Below, piece by piece: positions 45,246-59,034 of a DNA stretch of 64,000 bases. Positions within the stretch are counted from its first letter, which is position 1. Every line of letters begins with the position of its first letter. The position numbers and the translations under genes were made by a program. Below the pieces are notes generated by a model, which searched no databases, was not told where the DNA came from, and was given only the letters and a program-made list of their open reading frames with translations. Source of the DNA: Mytilus galloprovincialis (Eukaryota; Mollusca; Bivalvia; Mytilida; Mytilidae); contig NC_134843.1 in assembly GCF_965363235.1 (NCBI RefSeq), forward strand, positions 5,022,001-5,086,000, written 5' to 3'.

Positions 45246-48200
45246 AATAGCTCGACATAATCTACTTCTGTTTAAAATTGCTGACCTGGTATGCCATGAC
45301 CTTTCATATTATTTTTGGAGTTGCTGTTTCATTGAAATAACCCAACATCCTTTTTTATTTAGAGGAATGGTATAAAAAAAACAAGGCTAAATATCTGACA
45401 AAATATGTTTATTAATTTCCCTCAGAATGGAAAATATCTCTTGCATGAAATAAATATATAGCATGTAACAATATATTTTTCCCTAATAAACACATGCACA
45501 ATACATAAGTAAATGCTAGGAGTTGTAAAATAGTCAAAGAAAATATCTGAACATGCATAAATTCTTACTCAAATAAATATCTAAAAATATCTTGCATAAT
45601 TTAATAGACAATGAAATATAGTCAGTGTTTGCACAAAAATTAGAAAATTAAAAAAAATCCTACAACATGATTGACCAACACTATTGTGATGCGGCAGTGG
45701 TTTTGAGTTCAACTACCGTTAATCAGTAGTCTATTTAACTCTGAATGAAAAGGTCAACATTTTGTACCTTATCTCTCCTTTGGTTTCCAGGTCATATCTA
45801 CAATCACAGGAAAGGAGACACAAACTTCACTTATATGACATTCTAAATGAAATTAATTGGTTTATTTTGAAACAATATACACCATTTCCTAAATTACAAA
45901 AACTTGGATTTCATAATTTTGCAGTTGAAGCCTGAGTAAATGAGAGTTTAAAAAAAAATATAAATATTCTGAGTTGATGTCATAGTTTCATTAATCCCTA
46001 TCTGGTTTTCAACTAGACTTATTCTTTAAAACATAAACTATGCAGATGTTCACCAATTTTCTTACATTAAGAGCTATTTAAAAAAAATGTTAAGTGTTGG
46101 AACCAAAACTGCTTAAGTAGAATTTTGGAATATCTGAGGTTAGGTTAGATGAAATGATTTAAACTATGTAACATGTGCATACCTGATATCATTTTAAAAA
46201 ATCCAACTTATCAGATATAAGAAGATAAGTGCCAATGAGACAGCTCTTACTATAAGTCATGCATGTTGTGATAGCTGTAAGCATAGCTGAATTGTTTTAA
46301 TATAGCTGACTTAAGGAGGCTCTTTTAAATGCTGAAAATGTGCAAAGCCAGCATCTAGTTAAACCTTGTTTTGAACATATTAGTTTGGATAGAAAAGATA
46401 TGTTTTAAATCTTAATGTGACCTTGTTTTTCTAATGTGTTAAGTGATTTTCTCGTTATTTTGCCAATCCTCTGATTTTTTTTTTATTACAACAAAATTAT
46501 TATTGAAATCATCAATACTATGGTTAGGCCATAGTAAATCATTAATTTCTCATTGAAATTATCAACATCATTTTATTATGTGTCATTAATTTCTGCTTAA
46601 TTTGAATACATTATTTGAATGTTATATTTATCTTATTATATCGGATTGGGTATACAAATAAAAATATGTATCAAATAGTGATTTTATAGTTGTATTTCTG
46701 AATCTTTTGTTGAATTTGTGAAAAATAGTAGAAATCATCAATGCTATGGTTTGGCCATAGTATATCATTAATTTCTCATTCAAATTATCAACATCATTAT
46801 CTGTGTCATTATTTTTGCCTTCTTTTAAAGTATCATTAGCAAGCATTATTCATCAAATAATAACTGGACAAAAATAAAACAGATGGAAATAATTAAATTA
46901 AAAATTATATTAAAAATTACAACAAATACTACAACCTGAGTGGCATTATTGAAATCATCTGTGCCACTGGCTTTTGATGCCACTGGTACGTCATTGATTT
47001 CTGTTAACAGCATCATAAGACAAATGCAGACCTACCAAAAGTGTGGCTGTGCCAACTTTCAGAATTTATGAGGGATTTACCCAATAAGAGGTGTTGACTT
47101 ATTACTAAATATTTATGCAAAAAAGGAACTCCAAGTAGTTTAAGGTGGTACCTAACACTACAGGGAAATAACTCTGTAAAATCAGCTAAACGTTTTAATT
47201 ACATTGTGCTGTTAAAGGAATATTAAACTTCTCAATGACCAAAATTAGTGTTTGTCAAACTGCTATATAACCAGTGTAATTTTTCTAATAAAATGGTTGG
47301 TTCAAATTTTTTGAAATTTTTATATTTTTGTCAAAGGGTCAAAGTAAATACTTTGTCAAAATTTTATGAAAATTAAACGAGCCAAATTAGTTTTAGTCTA
47401 GGGTACTACCTTGAAGCAGAATTTAGAACACTTATGACATGTCATAAGAGGTTTTATGTCCTCTTTGGCTTTAAATCACCCATTTAAAAAGTTGGCAGGT
47501 ATTCAGAGGGATTTTGAATGATTCTATAAGTTAAAACATGATTGGTTGCTCTGCTAATTCCTAATCTCCTTAAATTGACATAAAACCAAGCTGCTAGAAG
47601 GTCTGACCTTCAGAAGTATACTTCAATGCTGATTAAATGATGCCAGAGTTGTTAAAAAATTATTAAAAAATCATAAGAATAACACCAGTTACCTAAGTCT
47701 TGTTTTAAAAACACATATCTAAAGTGACACTCAACTGCAAACAAATGTCAAAATTAAAACAAAACAAAACAATTTTACTTTGGGCAACTATCATTTAAGA
47801 CTGTGCAAAGCTGGCCATTTAAACTGCAGTTACAATGAAAACCACATGCTACAAACTACTGGGTGCAATTATGAATGAACACATCCTTTAAATACATTAT
47901 GTAAGTGCTATGCATCAGTACCATAGGCATAGCAAATGCTGATGAAATTTCAATTTAAATAAAGTCAAAAATACTGTTTAATCAGAAATAGTTATGGTTT
48001 TCATTATTGTTAAAATTTTAACAGGATAGTTCAAGCAAAAATATGAACAGACATGGGTCAATTTGAAAGCATCATTTGAATACAGTAAATTTCAATAAGA
48101 ATTGAATTATTGTCCTTTGTTCAACAATTAGAAAAATAAAATAACACAAAAAAAATGCTGAATTAACGGAATTGAGATCAGTTCAAAAACATGCAATACT

Positions 48201-48391
48201 TAGGATAATGTGAAGGTCATTATTTTGAGTCAAATTGTAAGATTAAGGGGCCTAAACATGCTATATAAATAAAGGCAATGAAAAAGGGATGAAAAATGGA
48301 AGAATCATTGAATTTACTGGTTAGCATATTCTTATCAGTGAAAAGTTTCAAAGAATTTATTGAGGCATTGTGAAAAACAAAAGAATTGCTC
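45246..48391. other. Repeat-poor AT-rich 3' flank of TMEM64
   Basis: Downstream (minus sense) of the TMEM64 stop. A repeat A2-like fragment lies at 46213-46330 (minus). Three diverged copies of GAAATCATCAAT.CTATGG and TCATTAATTTCT lie at 46480-46620, 46730-46830 and 46945-47005. Part of this may be a long 3' UTR, but no polyadenylation site can be chosen. Confidence 0.4.
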
Positions 48392-48757
48392 CAATAGGCT
48401 ATTTGCCAATTCCAGTAATTGACCCTGTAATTAGAGATCCCTCTTTCAGTTGTCTCCCTTACAGGGGACATTTATTTTCATTTATAATGGAGAGTTAGCA
48501 GTACGATCAAATTTACCTGTGCGTAATGTGAGTAATCTTTAAGGTTTTCAAAACTTTTAATTACATTAATTTGTTGTTAATCTAAATACTTTTGACATCA
48601 GAAATTATTTTTTATGAAAAATTAGTTATACCGCCGATACATCACAAAAGCCAATTTTGTCCGGTATGGAGCCAGTCTACGATTGACAAAGGGAAGTAAT
48701 TTGTTTAAAAAGTGTGTAATAACAGAATCAAATCGGTAATTGGCAAATAGCCTATTG
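48392..48757. mobile_element. MITE, 366 bp, CTC target duplication
   Basis: CAATAGGCTATTTGCCAATT at the left is matched inverted by AATTGGCAAATAGCCTATTG at the right, a perfect 20-bp pair. CTC flanks both ends (48389-48391 and 48758-48760). No coding capacity. Confidence 0.8.
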
Positions 48758-51272
48758 CTCTATAAATACAGTTAAGCTGGGTAGATCAAAACTTATATAT
48801 ATACAATGGATAATGATTATGATAAATAAATTAAGGATATAGATATACAAGTATATACATTCAATCAAAGCATGACAAATAAACTGTCTAGGATCTGGTT
48901 GACATAATCACAACAAAATATAAATAGTTGCATTGTAATGGAATTCAATATAGCACTTATGACAAGTATCCGAACAACTGAAAGGCCAATTAAATGTACA
49001 TGTAATATTCTTATTAATATTCCACTTGGAAATATCCATAAAAATACTCAGATCAATAGTAGCATAAGTTCATTTCACTCCAAATTTCAAGGTTAAAATC
49101 ATTTTTGGAGGACTGCTATTAAATTTTTTTTTCAGGAGGAGAAATATTCTTTGGACTTAAAAATTAATGGCTGTATACAGAAAGTGTTTTAAGATAAACA
49201 GAGATTTGAAAGTACTTGTTTTTGACCTTTACAGTAACAACAATTTGAATAATTAGGAATAAATACAAAGGATTTCTTCAACATTCATAATGACATTGAT
49301 AATAAAAACACTTCAAACAAAAAACAGAAATTGCATCAGAAAACTTAAAAGCGGTAAAGAAACAAGCATTGCATAGAAAAAATATAATTTTGTAAATCTA
49401 CTACAAATCACAATAACTTTTACAATATTTATAAGATAATCACACAACCTTAATCACATGATCTAAGATTTCATGACAATGTTTATACCTTATGAGCCAA
49501 TGGATATCAGACAAACCCTTGTTTGAATGTTATGTAAACACTGCACTTTGTAAAGCCTATGAAAGATGACAACATTAAGAGGGTGACCATCATAAAAATA
49601 AGGATATTTGAAAAAAGGTAAAATTGCCATTGAGAAGACAATCAAACACCAGACCAAATGATGCAAATGTAAGTGATAGGTTTCATTTCTTTTAACCTGA
49701 TCTTTCAAACTTGTCTTTTATCATAAAATTTATAGCTATAGATATATTTTAAATTGTTATATGCATCTAAATGTTTCTATTTTAGCCTTGTTCAATATAT
49801 ATATATCATAATCTCTTCAAACTTCAATACTGTCTGGATATCATAAATATATACATTATACATGTACATTCATGTACAACAAATTTACATAGTGTGTCTT
49901 AGCTATATAGACTATTATTATTTTGCTAAAATATTGATTGTCAAAAATGGAATGTTTCAATTTGAGCATTTAAGTCATGCATACAAATTGCACATATGCA
50001 CATTAATATATAGGTTCCTGAGGGTATCGATAACTCAAATAAAAATTTGAATGTATCGCTTTTTTTTAACAATTAAAGCCTAAAATGACCAGATATTGAA
50101 AGTGGTATTAACATTTCAAATTTTTCTAGTACTTGGTAAGATAAGATAAGGTAATATATATACATGTAGTTAATAAGATCTGGATTTCATTTAAACAGAA
50201 GCACTAAGTTTTGACATACAACAAGGACTTATAATAGGATATTTTTAAAAGTGATATTTGAGAGTAAATGGTGATGATTATGGTGATTTGATACATATAT
50301 ATGACCAACATTTAGAGTAAATGATGATGATTATGGTGATTTGATACATATATATGACAAAGATTTAGAGTATTATCACTTGCCGTCAATAGTAATAAGG
50401 ATTTAAAATAAAATCACCATTTTATAGACTTTTAAACCTCAGCCATGTTATCATCAGATCACATGTGGTAACCATTTAATCTACGATATAATGCTGATGC
50501 TATATTTTTTTTAAAGAAAAGTACCATTCACCAAAAAGTTAAGTACAAGTTTTTCCACAATATGATGAAATCCTGTATGAGAATAACCTTTCATATTTCA
50601 CATTCCATTGGATACAACAAAATCTAACATCAAACATTATATAGAAATAAATGAAAATGCCCATTTTTCTATACAACTTATAATTTGTACAAAAAACCTC
50701 AAAATTTAACAATATTTACAAGTATAAAATTGCATTGTGTTAATGTAAATCAAACAAAGTTAATTAAAAGAAAACATAGATAAATTTGTAATATTGCAAA
50801 AAAAAGAATAAGATTTATGAAGAATCCCCCCAAAAAATAATCTATCATTGAATATATTGCTTTTGATTTAAAATCCTAAATATTTTTAAACTATTCTAAT
50901 AAATTGTAAATATCCTAATTTTTTTCTAAAAATAAAACTTAATAAAGGTTTATTATATTTGAATGTTAATTGAAGTAGATGTGTGACCAAAATTTTCAGC
51001 TTGACAGATCATGAAAAAAAAATCATTGTTCTTGCATCTTATCTTATTTAATATTCAAATGGAAAATAGACTGTTGGTAAGACCTGATAGAAAGGAATGG
51101 TTTGCAGGAGGTAGAAATGTATAACAATATTCCTACACTACAGAAGAAAGACTTAAGCATGCATATAAATCAATAGACTTGTCAATCAATCTCTGATTCT
51201 TGTAGCTCTCTTTTCATAAAGGCACTACGAATTGTCTCCCTTTCCATTTCTACAGAATTATCCCCCCTACAT
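48758..51272. other. AT-rich, probable TMEM64 3' UTR/flank
   Basis: No exon. A repeat A fragment at about 49600-49680 (minus) and a 57-bp duplication at 50262-50372 (AGTAAATGATGATGATTATG, GTGATTTGATACATATATAT) are the only structures seen. Confidence 0.45.
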
Positions 51273-54200
51273 TCAACTTCCTTGTGACTTTAATATTTCT
51301 GGTGTTACCAAGACAACAGTCTCATCATCTATTGTTAAAGGCACTATCTGTGCTTTAGATTTATCTCCTTCAACTGCTTTCTTTAACTCTGCACGTGCTT
51401 TACGTACAACAAAGGTCAACAAGATCACTGTTATAATGATCTGAAAATAGATAAATACAAGTTATACAGCTTAAAATATAAAGTTTTGCATAATATACAT
51501 TGATTGGAAGTTTTTTGCTTACATGTAGGTAAATAAGAAATTCTGCAACCTTTCCCTTCTTTTTTTGTTATTTTGTTCAAACTTTGTGGTGTTGTAAGGT
51601 TTAACATGACCATCAATGACCCTCCAATCCATTATCAATAATGTCAACATTTGACCTAAATTCACAGCTTTAGCTTTGTGTTGTTGAGAGATTCAACTTG
51701 ACCATTGATCTTCTGTTATCAATAAGGTTACAGTTAGATTTGATATATATTTAGCATCTTAACCCTAAGTTGTTGACTTGCACAGGACAAAGTATAATCA
51801 ATTCTAAGAAACATATGGCCTTCAACAACGAACAAAACCCATACCACATAGTCAGTATAAAAAGCCCAGAGAAGCATTTTGATAAATCAAATTCTATATT
51901 TATATCTAATATCATTATACTACAATATATGTATGATCAAGTATTGATATAACTATTATATGTCTGGCTTTTTGTTTGTACTATTATGTAATTAGATAAT
52001 GATAGCCTATTTCTAATGATACAATGATAACATTTGAATGTAAATATCACTCAAATGTCATTCATTTCATAATTTTTCGTTCTATTTATCAACATGTGTC
52101 CTACAGCCGATGTTTCAAAAGTACATGTACTTATGTATATGAAGATTCATTTCAGAATTGTGGAATTTTGAGGTAATTCATGATTATTTACAAAAAATCT
52201 GATGCCTTGACTTTACTTTGGGAATAAATGAAATGCTGAAAAGATTCTCCAAGTGAAAACCTTTTAAAATAGTTAAATAAAAATACAACTATTAGCAGTA
52301 AGGTACTACCAAAATTATTATAACATGTTATTGCATTTTTATAGGATATTTTTATTACCACCAAAACTAAACATTTCATATACATTAAATAACAACGATA
52401 ATTATAAGGACTTACAAAGGCTTATTTTTATGTATGGTGTACACTGTATTATACTATACTCATCAATTTATAGGAGGAATCTTACAAGACATGCAAAGTA
52501 AAATCTTATTAAACAAGTTCTTAAGAAAAGGTATAAGGTTTTGTTATGCCACTTTTTGCCCCATTGAATTGATAAATCATCCCACTTTTTGCCCCATTGA
52601 ATTAATAACTCATACCATTTTTTGCCCATTAATATTGAATTAATAAATCATCCCACTTTTTGCTCCATTGAATTTATAAATCATCCCATTTTTTGCCCAT
52701 TGAATTAATAAATCATCCAAGTACAAAATGCATCATAAAACTAACTCTAAACTATGATATATATAAACATGATAAAAGCATTCAGATATTCAAAAGACAT
52801 GTACAGTACACTAGTCTGTTTAACATGAATGATAACAAATCTCAAATTTTGTCATACATGTTTTTTTTTAAACTTTCAAAATGACATTCTGCAACAAAAT
52901 GAAGAAAGAAGTTGAACTACATTTTTAGTGCCACTGTGTAATTTCAAGGAAGATACATTTGTACACTGTAGGTTGCTGCTGATATTTGATTTTACCCCAA
53001 AAACCTATATTTATAAATTAAAATCTACCATTGTGTGAACTTCAATCATAGCACTTATGATGTCACAGCTGTGGTATCCAAAAATTACATTCCTGCATTT
53101 ACAATGTGCATTATGTAAGTAGCAAGACTTTAGTAACTAATATGTTAATATATTAACCTGTATTGCAAAAATGATGTAACCTGTGGTTGCACTGGATCCA
53201 TCAGACAAGACATCCTCCATGGACCTTAAAGTTGATCCCATGTAACAATTCAAAACAGCTGTTGGACCTAATCCTATGGCTGATGCTGCAGAGTATTTTA
53301 ACATTGGAATATTTGTTAACTGTAAAAGAAATATTTTAATAAAAGCTGATATGAAGTACATTTGAACATTTTTTAAAAGTAGATTGTTAAAGTGGAAACT
53401 ATTTGTTAAATAAAAATGAATGTAATAGTTCCACTATCATGTCTTGTGTCTTTTTTCAATGCACCCAACCTGTATTCAAGTCATTTTCCCAATGGACTGT
53501 TCTCCTTTGAATGCTAATTCTGACAATGCCAATTTTGTCTCAATGTTTTATATGTCTTTGAACCTTGATGTCAGACTCCGATATTGGTTCAGTGATAACC
53601 AAAAAGTATGATAACAAAAAGAACATTCATTTTCAAATTTGAATAGAAATATTCATGTACTGGCCATGGTAGTATAACTTCATACCACTTTTTGCATTTA
53701 ACTGTTTCTTCACAAATGTTTTTTTCAAAGCAACTGTTGGAAGATTTCACTTTAAGCAGTGCAAATTTGTTGTAAAGTCTTTTATGTACACTAACAGTAT
53801 GTACAATTTAAGTTGTTTGAACTTTTATTAATATGTAGTTATAAATATCTTATTTACATTTGTTCTTTCAAATAATCAATTACACTTTACATTTAGTTTT
53901 TCAATTATATTGAGGTAACATCTGGACTTGTTTGTAAACATTACATACATGATATATACATTTTGTACTAATACAATGTACAAAAAAATGTAATGGATTT
54001 TAATTCATTGAATCTTTTATTTATTGATATCAATTATATGTAATTGACTAAATCAAAATGATTACTCTTACAATGTAGTAAACAACATCCAATTGTATTT
54101 TGAAATGCTTTACAAATTTACTGCTGTGACATTAATTGTGAATTGGCAAATAAAGAGCATTTACAGTTTTTATTCTACAGATCAAGATAAAAGGGGGGTC

Positions 54201-55012
54201 CTGAATATGAGAAGTTGGGGTTGATGCTCATGATATCATTGATAATTTATTTACTAATTTACAAAATTGTTTTTTTGCATTTAAACCTTAAGCACCATAC
54301 ATTGTATGTTTACACTTACTGAGAATATACCATTCTGTAGACCAAATGGAATTGGTGTCAGCCTGGAAAGTGCAACTATTTTAAATCCTTGTTTACTCTC
54401 CACTACAGTAATAAAGGCTTCTATTTGTCTGTTGTAAAACTTTGTCAAAATCCAATCTCTACAACAATGTTTCATTGTCAAATGTGCAATTAAAATTCCT
54501 ACAGCACCAAAAAATGTCACAACCAATGGTCCATAAATATAACCATATAGATATCCACATGCTAGCATCAGTAACATGTAGCCCCAAGCCACGGGAAACG
54601 ACACTAGAGTAAACAGTAAAATAAATATCAGGAAACCTACAACGAGATCTACATCTTCCAACCAGATCAAAAGTTTCTTGATGTACTGGTGACAAAATAC
54701 AACAGCTAAACATGTTAATGATATCACAATAAAAGATGTGACGGATACTTGATAGCAACTGACTTCTGTGTTAAATAAATCTCCCACTTCACTTGAACTT
54801 TCAGAGTCTGTACTTCTACATTCAATGTCCTCACCATGGTTCAATTTATACTCTTTGACCGAGAGGTGCTGCTTTGATTTCGATAAGAAAATATCATCAA
54901 ATTCTGAAGATTCACCAAGAATTAGTTGTGGTTTTACATGAATATCATTCAAATGTAGTCTTTGTGATAGCCTATGTGCAAAATCCGGTGTATTTTCCTC
55001 GGCCATGTTCAT
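51273..55012 (-). CDS. TMEM64: TMEM64 (VTT/SNARE-associated-family membrane protein)
   Basis: Complete three-exon gene for a 340-aa multi-pass membrane protein. Exon 1 is 55012-54320 (231 codons, TCA|GTAAGT), exon 2 is 53319-53158 (54 codons, CAG|GTTAAT) and exon 3 is 51440-51273 (TGA), all phase 0. Residues 1-85 are a polar, acidic cytosolic tail. Hydrophobic segments lie at about 90-108, 122-139, 143-160 and 162-178. The VTT-domain signatures are FPVAWGYMLLMLACGYLYG (139-157), LSRLTPIPFGLQNGIFS (215-231) and, in exon 2, GLGPTAVLNCYMGSTLRSME. A final transmembrane helix spans the exon 2/3 junction. In mammals TMEM64 sits in the ER and modulates SERCA2 calcium uptake and Wnt signalling; the role here is by homology. 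MNM gives two possible starts, residues 1 and 3. Length is close to the 380-aa human protein. Confidence 0.94.
52545..52725. repeat. Tandem repeat of about 33-37 bp, five to six copies, in TMEM64 intron 2
   Basis: CACTTTTTGCCCCATTGAAT then TGATAAATCATCC, repeated with small indels. It is absent from intron 1. Confidence 0.85.
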
Positions 55013-55420
55013 GTCAGATCAGATATATACAGATACAAAGTCCAATTAATATCAACGTTTCGTCCTAGTTAGCTGATTGATGTCATTTTGAAATCGTCCT
55101 TAATTTTTGGGATAACTTGACATTATGTTTACATTCGTCAGGGAAAGTGCTGATTCTCTAAAATAAGAAAATGTAATTTTGTATGTTGCTAAGTAAAATG
55201 TTATGACTCCGGACACGGGAAGGTGTCAAAAAGTGGACCGCAAATGTTGGTTTACAAATTTTCCTCGTTGCAATAATGACATATTTTAATTAGCATTACA
55301 GATTAGCTTGCTCTCATCGTCATAGAAACCTGTAATGCCCAGCCAGGTGTTGTCTCTCGTGTGTTGACTGCTACGCCCAAGCCTGTCCGTGTCCGTTTCG
55401 GTCCGATCACCAAATGTCGC
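55013..55420 (-). promoter_or_regulatory. TMEM64 5' UTR and promoter region
   Basis: Upstream of the ATG pair at 55012/55006 the sequence becomes richer in CpG (GTCCGTGTCCGTTTCGGTCC at about 55382-55401, CGGACACGGGAAG near 55210), as expected for a broadly used TATA-less promoter. No exact start site or upstream non-coding exon can be fixed. Confidence 0.4.
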
Positions 55421-57394
55421 TGATGATATTAACAACCGCTTACAACGTTAGAAAAAAAATGCATAGAGTTATCTTTCGTTGCCTTGTACATGTCAGTTCA
55501 GAAAAATATCCTGAAAAACAAGAAAGAATCAAACAAACAAGTATATTAACTAATAAAAAAAAATGTTTTTTGTTTGTTTTTAATGTTATTTTATTGAGTT
55601 GTACTTTACACGAGCAGCACGACAGGTGCCACAAAATTTTATTATTTTTAAGACTACGGCAGTATGTGAGGCAGTAAGAAAGTGGCTTTAAATACGTAAC
55701 GTTAATCAAGGATTTATATAGTCCCTACATTCTGACATAATTTGTGAAACTTACGATGTTAGATTGCATGCGTTGTTTGATATTGTATGAACTTTTTGAT
55801 TTGTGTTGATTTATAAGCTCTTTTATATGGGCCCTTTGATTAGGAATAAAGATAGGCCTATCTATTTCAAAGTTTGAATTTGAATTCCTTTTTTTTTTAA
55901 ATCAAGCTGAGACTACTATAACACAGAGATTGGTCACTCTCTGTACTGTGTTATAGTAGTCTCAGAATCAAGTTATACAAATACAAATCTTTGCGTAATG
56001 TAATATAATAATTACATGTAATGCGAGGAAAGCGCTACCTTAGATGCAGATGCCAACTAACCAAACCACTAATTCACTATATGTCTCTATTATAGTTTTT
56101 GTCTATATTCTTCTGAGTGGTTTGAAATAGTTTTCGTCACAACTACCTGTGGAAAAAAATGAAATTTGTAATCGTATTAGTCACGGTCCGAAGTTCTTTA
56201 GCCCGCTGTGCCCAGTATAGTAAAGTGCCACCGTAATGATGCACCAAAGTATACTTATTTTTTGGCTAGTGAATTTTCACCTCAGTTTTTTTTTCAGATA
56301 TAGAATAGCTTTCTTCCTCGCAATCATGTTATGAACAACAATCTTTAAAAAAAAAAGAATGATTGGCAAACCTTTCATCGTACCAGAGCAAATGTTCAGC
56401 ACAGTCACACATGGAAGAACTTTTTGAACAGTTCTAGGTCTATTCATATCAATATATATTTAACACATATCACACAACAGATTAATTTTATTCTACATTT
56501 TCCATGCCTCCCTTTATTGTTACTAAAGTTTTAAGTACTCATTCTTAGTAGGATAGTTCAAATTTGTGACAGATAAAATAAAATGTAAAAGCAAATGTTG
56601 CGGTCCAAAATGTCACTTTGTTTAATAGCTGAAATAAAACCTTCAGCTTCCCGGAATCGCTAAACTTATAATTAATTCCCACCGAGTTACTCGTATCTCC
56701 CCATCATGTTACCGAGTCGAAATATAACGTTTTAGTCATTATTTTCTTTACATTGATGCATATATATGTCTTAGTTGTCTCAAAAAAAAGAGCATTTTTC
56801 ACAGTCCATTTATGTATGTAAAACAATATTTAAATTCGGATAAATGGGTCGCTCATTTTTTTAAGGATGTTCGCTCTTCTTGTTTTCAACTTTTCAACCA
56901 GATATTCGAAATCCTCTGGTTTTAACCACGTAGTGCCATCATTACCACAATCCTGTCCTCTTATCATCTACTGTGACACCATCGAATGAGACTCATCATC
57001 ATTGAATGTGTACTTACCATAATTAACACGACGGGAGCCCTTAGTGGAGCATGATTCGCCCTTTCTTATGGTTTTTTTTCGATGTGCTTTCCCTTCCGGA
57101 ACACATGCGATCACCCCAAATTGTGATGGAATTCGTGTTGCTTAGTCTTTATCTTTCTAAAGAGCAGATTTTTCTAAACAATGGACACTTAATGCTTAAT
57201 CTGTAGTTACGTTTAAGTATATCTCTATTGTCATAGCTTTATATACTTCCTTTATGAACAAAAATGTTGATGTTCAGTTTAAAGGAAGGACGAAAACAAA
57301 GGTAACATCTCATTTATTTAGTTTATTAAAATATTAAATCTTTGTCCCGAACCGTGTTTTCATTTAATAAACAACCAACAATCCGCTCTTTGGT
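55421..57394. other. Intergenic with relics
   Basis: Includes a palindromic insertion (55907-55965), a possible LINE-type 3' tail near 55825-55860, a 45-codon minus-strand frame at 56830-56967 (MIRGQDCGNDGTTWLKPE, DFEYLVEKLKTRRANILKK) that looks protein-like but is unrecognised, and repeat E sequence at 57020-57180 (ACACGACGGGAGCCCTTAGT, ATTCGTGTTGCTTAGTCTTT). Confidence 0.4.
55907..55965. mobile_element. 59-bp palindromic insertion with 7-bp target duplication
   Basis: Perfect 20-bp arms CTGAGACTACTATAACACAG and its inverse enclose about 19 bp. AATCAAG lies immediately outside both ends (55900-55906 and 55966-55972). This is a complete insertion signature for an element far too short to code. 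Confidence 0.75.
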
Positions 57395-57450
57395 CGCCGG
57401 GTTGTTGTCTCTTCGACATATTCCCCATTCCCATTCTCAATTTTATTTAA
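57395..57450 (+). repeat. Repeat B 3'-end fragment
   Basis: GTCGCCGGGTTGTTGTCTCT, TTCCCCATTCCCATTCTCAA. It matches the 3' end of the copy at 37150-37490. Confidence 0.7.
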
Positions 57451-57665
57451 TAGCACCCAGGCACATGCCAGAGTCGACATATTTGATCATAGCGTAAAAT
57501 AAAAAAATAAATGAGAGTTACGTACATGAAAGTTTAGGTTTCAAGAGAAATTGAATGTTTTAACGTCTGTATATGGGAGATGTGATGAGTTCCTAATATC
57601 ACACATTCTCTCAAGTTCCTCATATATATCTTGCGCTCTCGTAAGTCCCTCGAGTCATATCACAC

Positions 57666-57826
57666 CAGTGGCGGATCCAGAAATTTTCATAAGTGGGGGC
57701 TCACTGACTGACCTAAGAGGGGGCCCGCTCCAGTCACGCTTCAGTGATTCCCTATATAAGCAACCACATTTTTTCCCAAAAAGGGGGGGCCCGGGCCCCC
57801 TGGGCCCCCCTCTAAATCCGCCTCTG
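57666..57826. mobile_element. MITE, 161 bp, CACAC direct repeats
   Basis: Left CAGTGGCGGATCCAGA and right (inverted) CAGAGGCGGATTTAGA are imperfect terminal inverted repeats. CACAC flanks both sides (57661-57665 and 57827-57831). The interior is rich in G and C runs (GGGGGGGCCCGGGCCCCCTG). I remember CAGTGGCGGATCCAG termini from many animal genomes, but the superfamily is uncertain. Confidence 0.65.
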
Positions 57827-58309
57827 CACACTCTCTGAAGTTTGTCATAGCATGCACTCCGTGATCCCTTATACCACATGTGTACTCTTTAACGTTATAG
57901 TTACCACACTTTCCCAAGTTTCAATATAATTTAAAAAGCTAAAAAGATTATTATACCTTATAAATTCGAGTGAAATGAAACACATATAATTCCATACATT
58001 TACTAATGATGTTTAACTTGTTTTTACAAATGTAAGTGTATTTATAGGAATTATTGCATAAAATTGATGGATGCGGAACGCTTATCCCTTGGAGAAATAT
58101 TTTTGGTCTATTTACACCGTGTCCTTCTGTACTTCCGTGAAATGTTAGAAGAATTTCCCCCTGGATGCAATATACCAGTTGGATTATCTAACAATACTAA
58201 TCATTTAGACCGTGTTCGTTTTGTACTAGATAGATGAAACATACCAGTTGGATTATCTAACAATAATGATCACGATTTACCGTATATATATGTACAAGAA
58301 CATTTATGT

Positions 58310-58693
58310 TTGAATTTTATTAATTATTTTTTATTGATTGTTGTTTGCTTAACCACCAGTTGCAAATATTTCAAAATACATAGAAAGGATACCAGAAATT
58401 ACAAAAACAATGTCGGACAGTACAACAGACTGTTGTTTCAGACAACATTCAGCACGTCCGTTTCCTCCGAAAAACACAATAGCACTAACAAAAACATTTC
58501 AATGACCTATATTGAGAGTAATTATGAATTAAATATGTGTTTTCAGCCGTGTAACCTTCATTGGTTATTCAATCGTCAGCATAGTCTGTATTCACAATTA
58601 AGCGTGGTGAACTGCATTCATCTCTGTCGGAGTCCAGCGTTACTTTCTGTACAAGGGGTCGTTCGCTTTACACAATCAATGGGAATTATATAA
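58310..58693 (+). CDS. Hypothetical 127-aa frame with a hydrophobic N terminus
   Basis: MNFINYFLLIVVCLTTSC resembles a signal peptide. The rest is Ser/Asn-rich with five scattered cysteines and no recognisable domain. A direct repeat of about 26 bp (ATACCAGTTGGATTATCTAA) lies just upstream at 58170 and 58233. There are no introns, neighbours or homology to support it; it may be a chance frame. Confidence 0.2.
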   Translation: MNFINYFLLIVVCLTTSCKYFKIHRKDTRNYKNNVGQYNRLLFQTTFSTSVSSEKHNSTNKNISMTYIESNYELNMCFQPCNLHWLFNRQHSLYSQLSVVNCIHLCRSPALLSVQGVVRFTQSMGII

Positions 58694-59034
58694 AAAAAAA
58701 CCAATGCTGACATAACACATCACTGGCTTACTCCTGCTTTTTCAAGGAAACTAGTGTCAGGTTTAGAAATGATGGTACACGGGAACTTTGCATAGCACTG
58801 CTTAAAGTTTTTCATATTCTCAGTTTTTAGTTTTTCAAAATTTCCAGAGACTTTCCATGTGTAAGATGTTCAAGACTTTTCGGAATACAAAATTCCTTGT
58901 GGCACTGTTCGAAGATGTTTCTATGAACAATATGTGGACTATGCAACCTCTACCTTTGGCTTGCAGAAACAAGCTTATTTTTGTCGTATAGTTTCTTTCC
59001 AACAACTATATATCCTTACATTAATTATAAGTAA

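Noticed and set aside
54459-54758. 99-codon minus frame
   Set aside because: Shadow of TMEM64 exon 1 in another frame.
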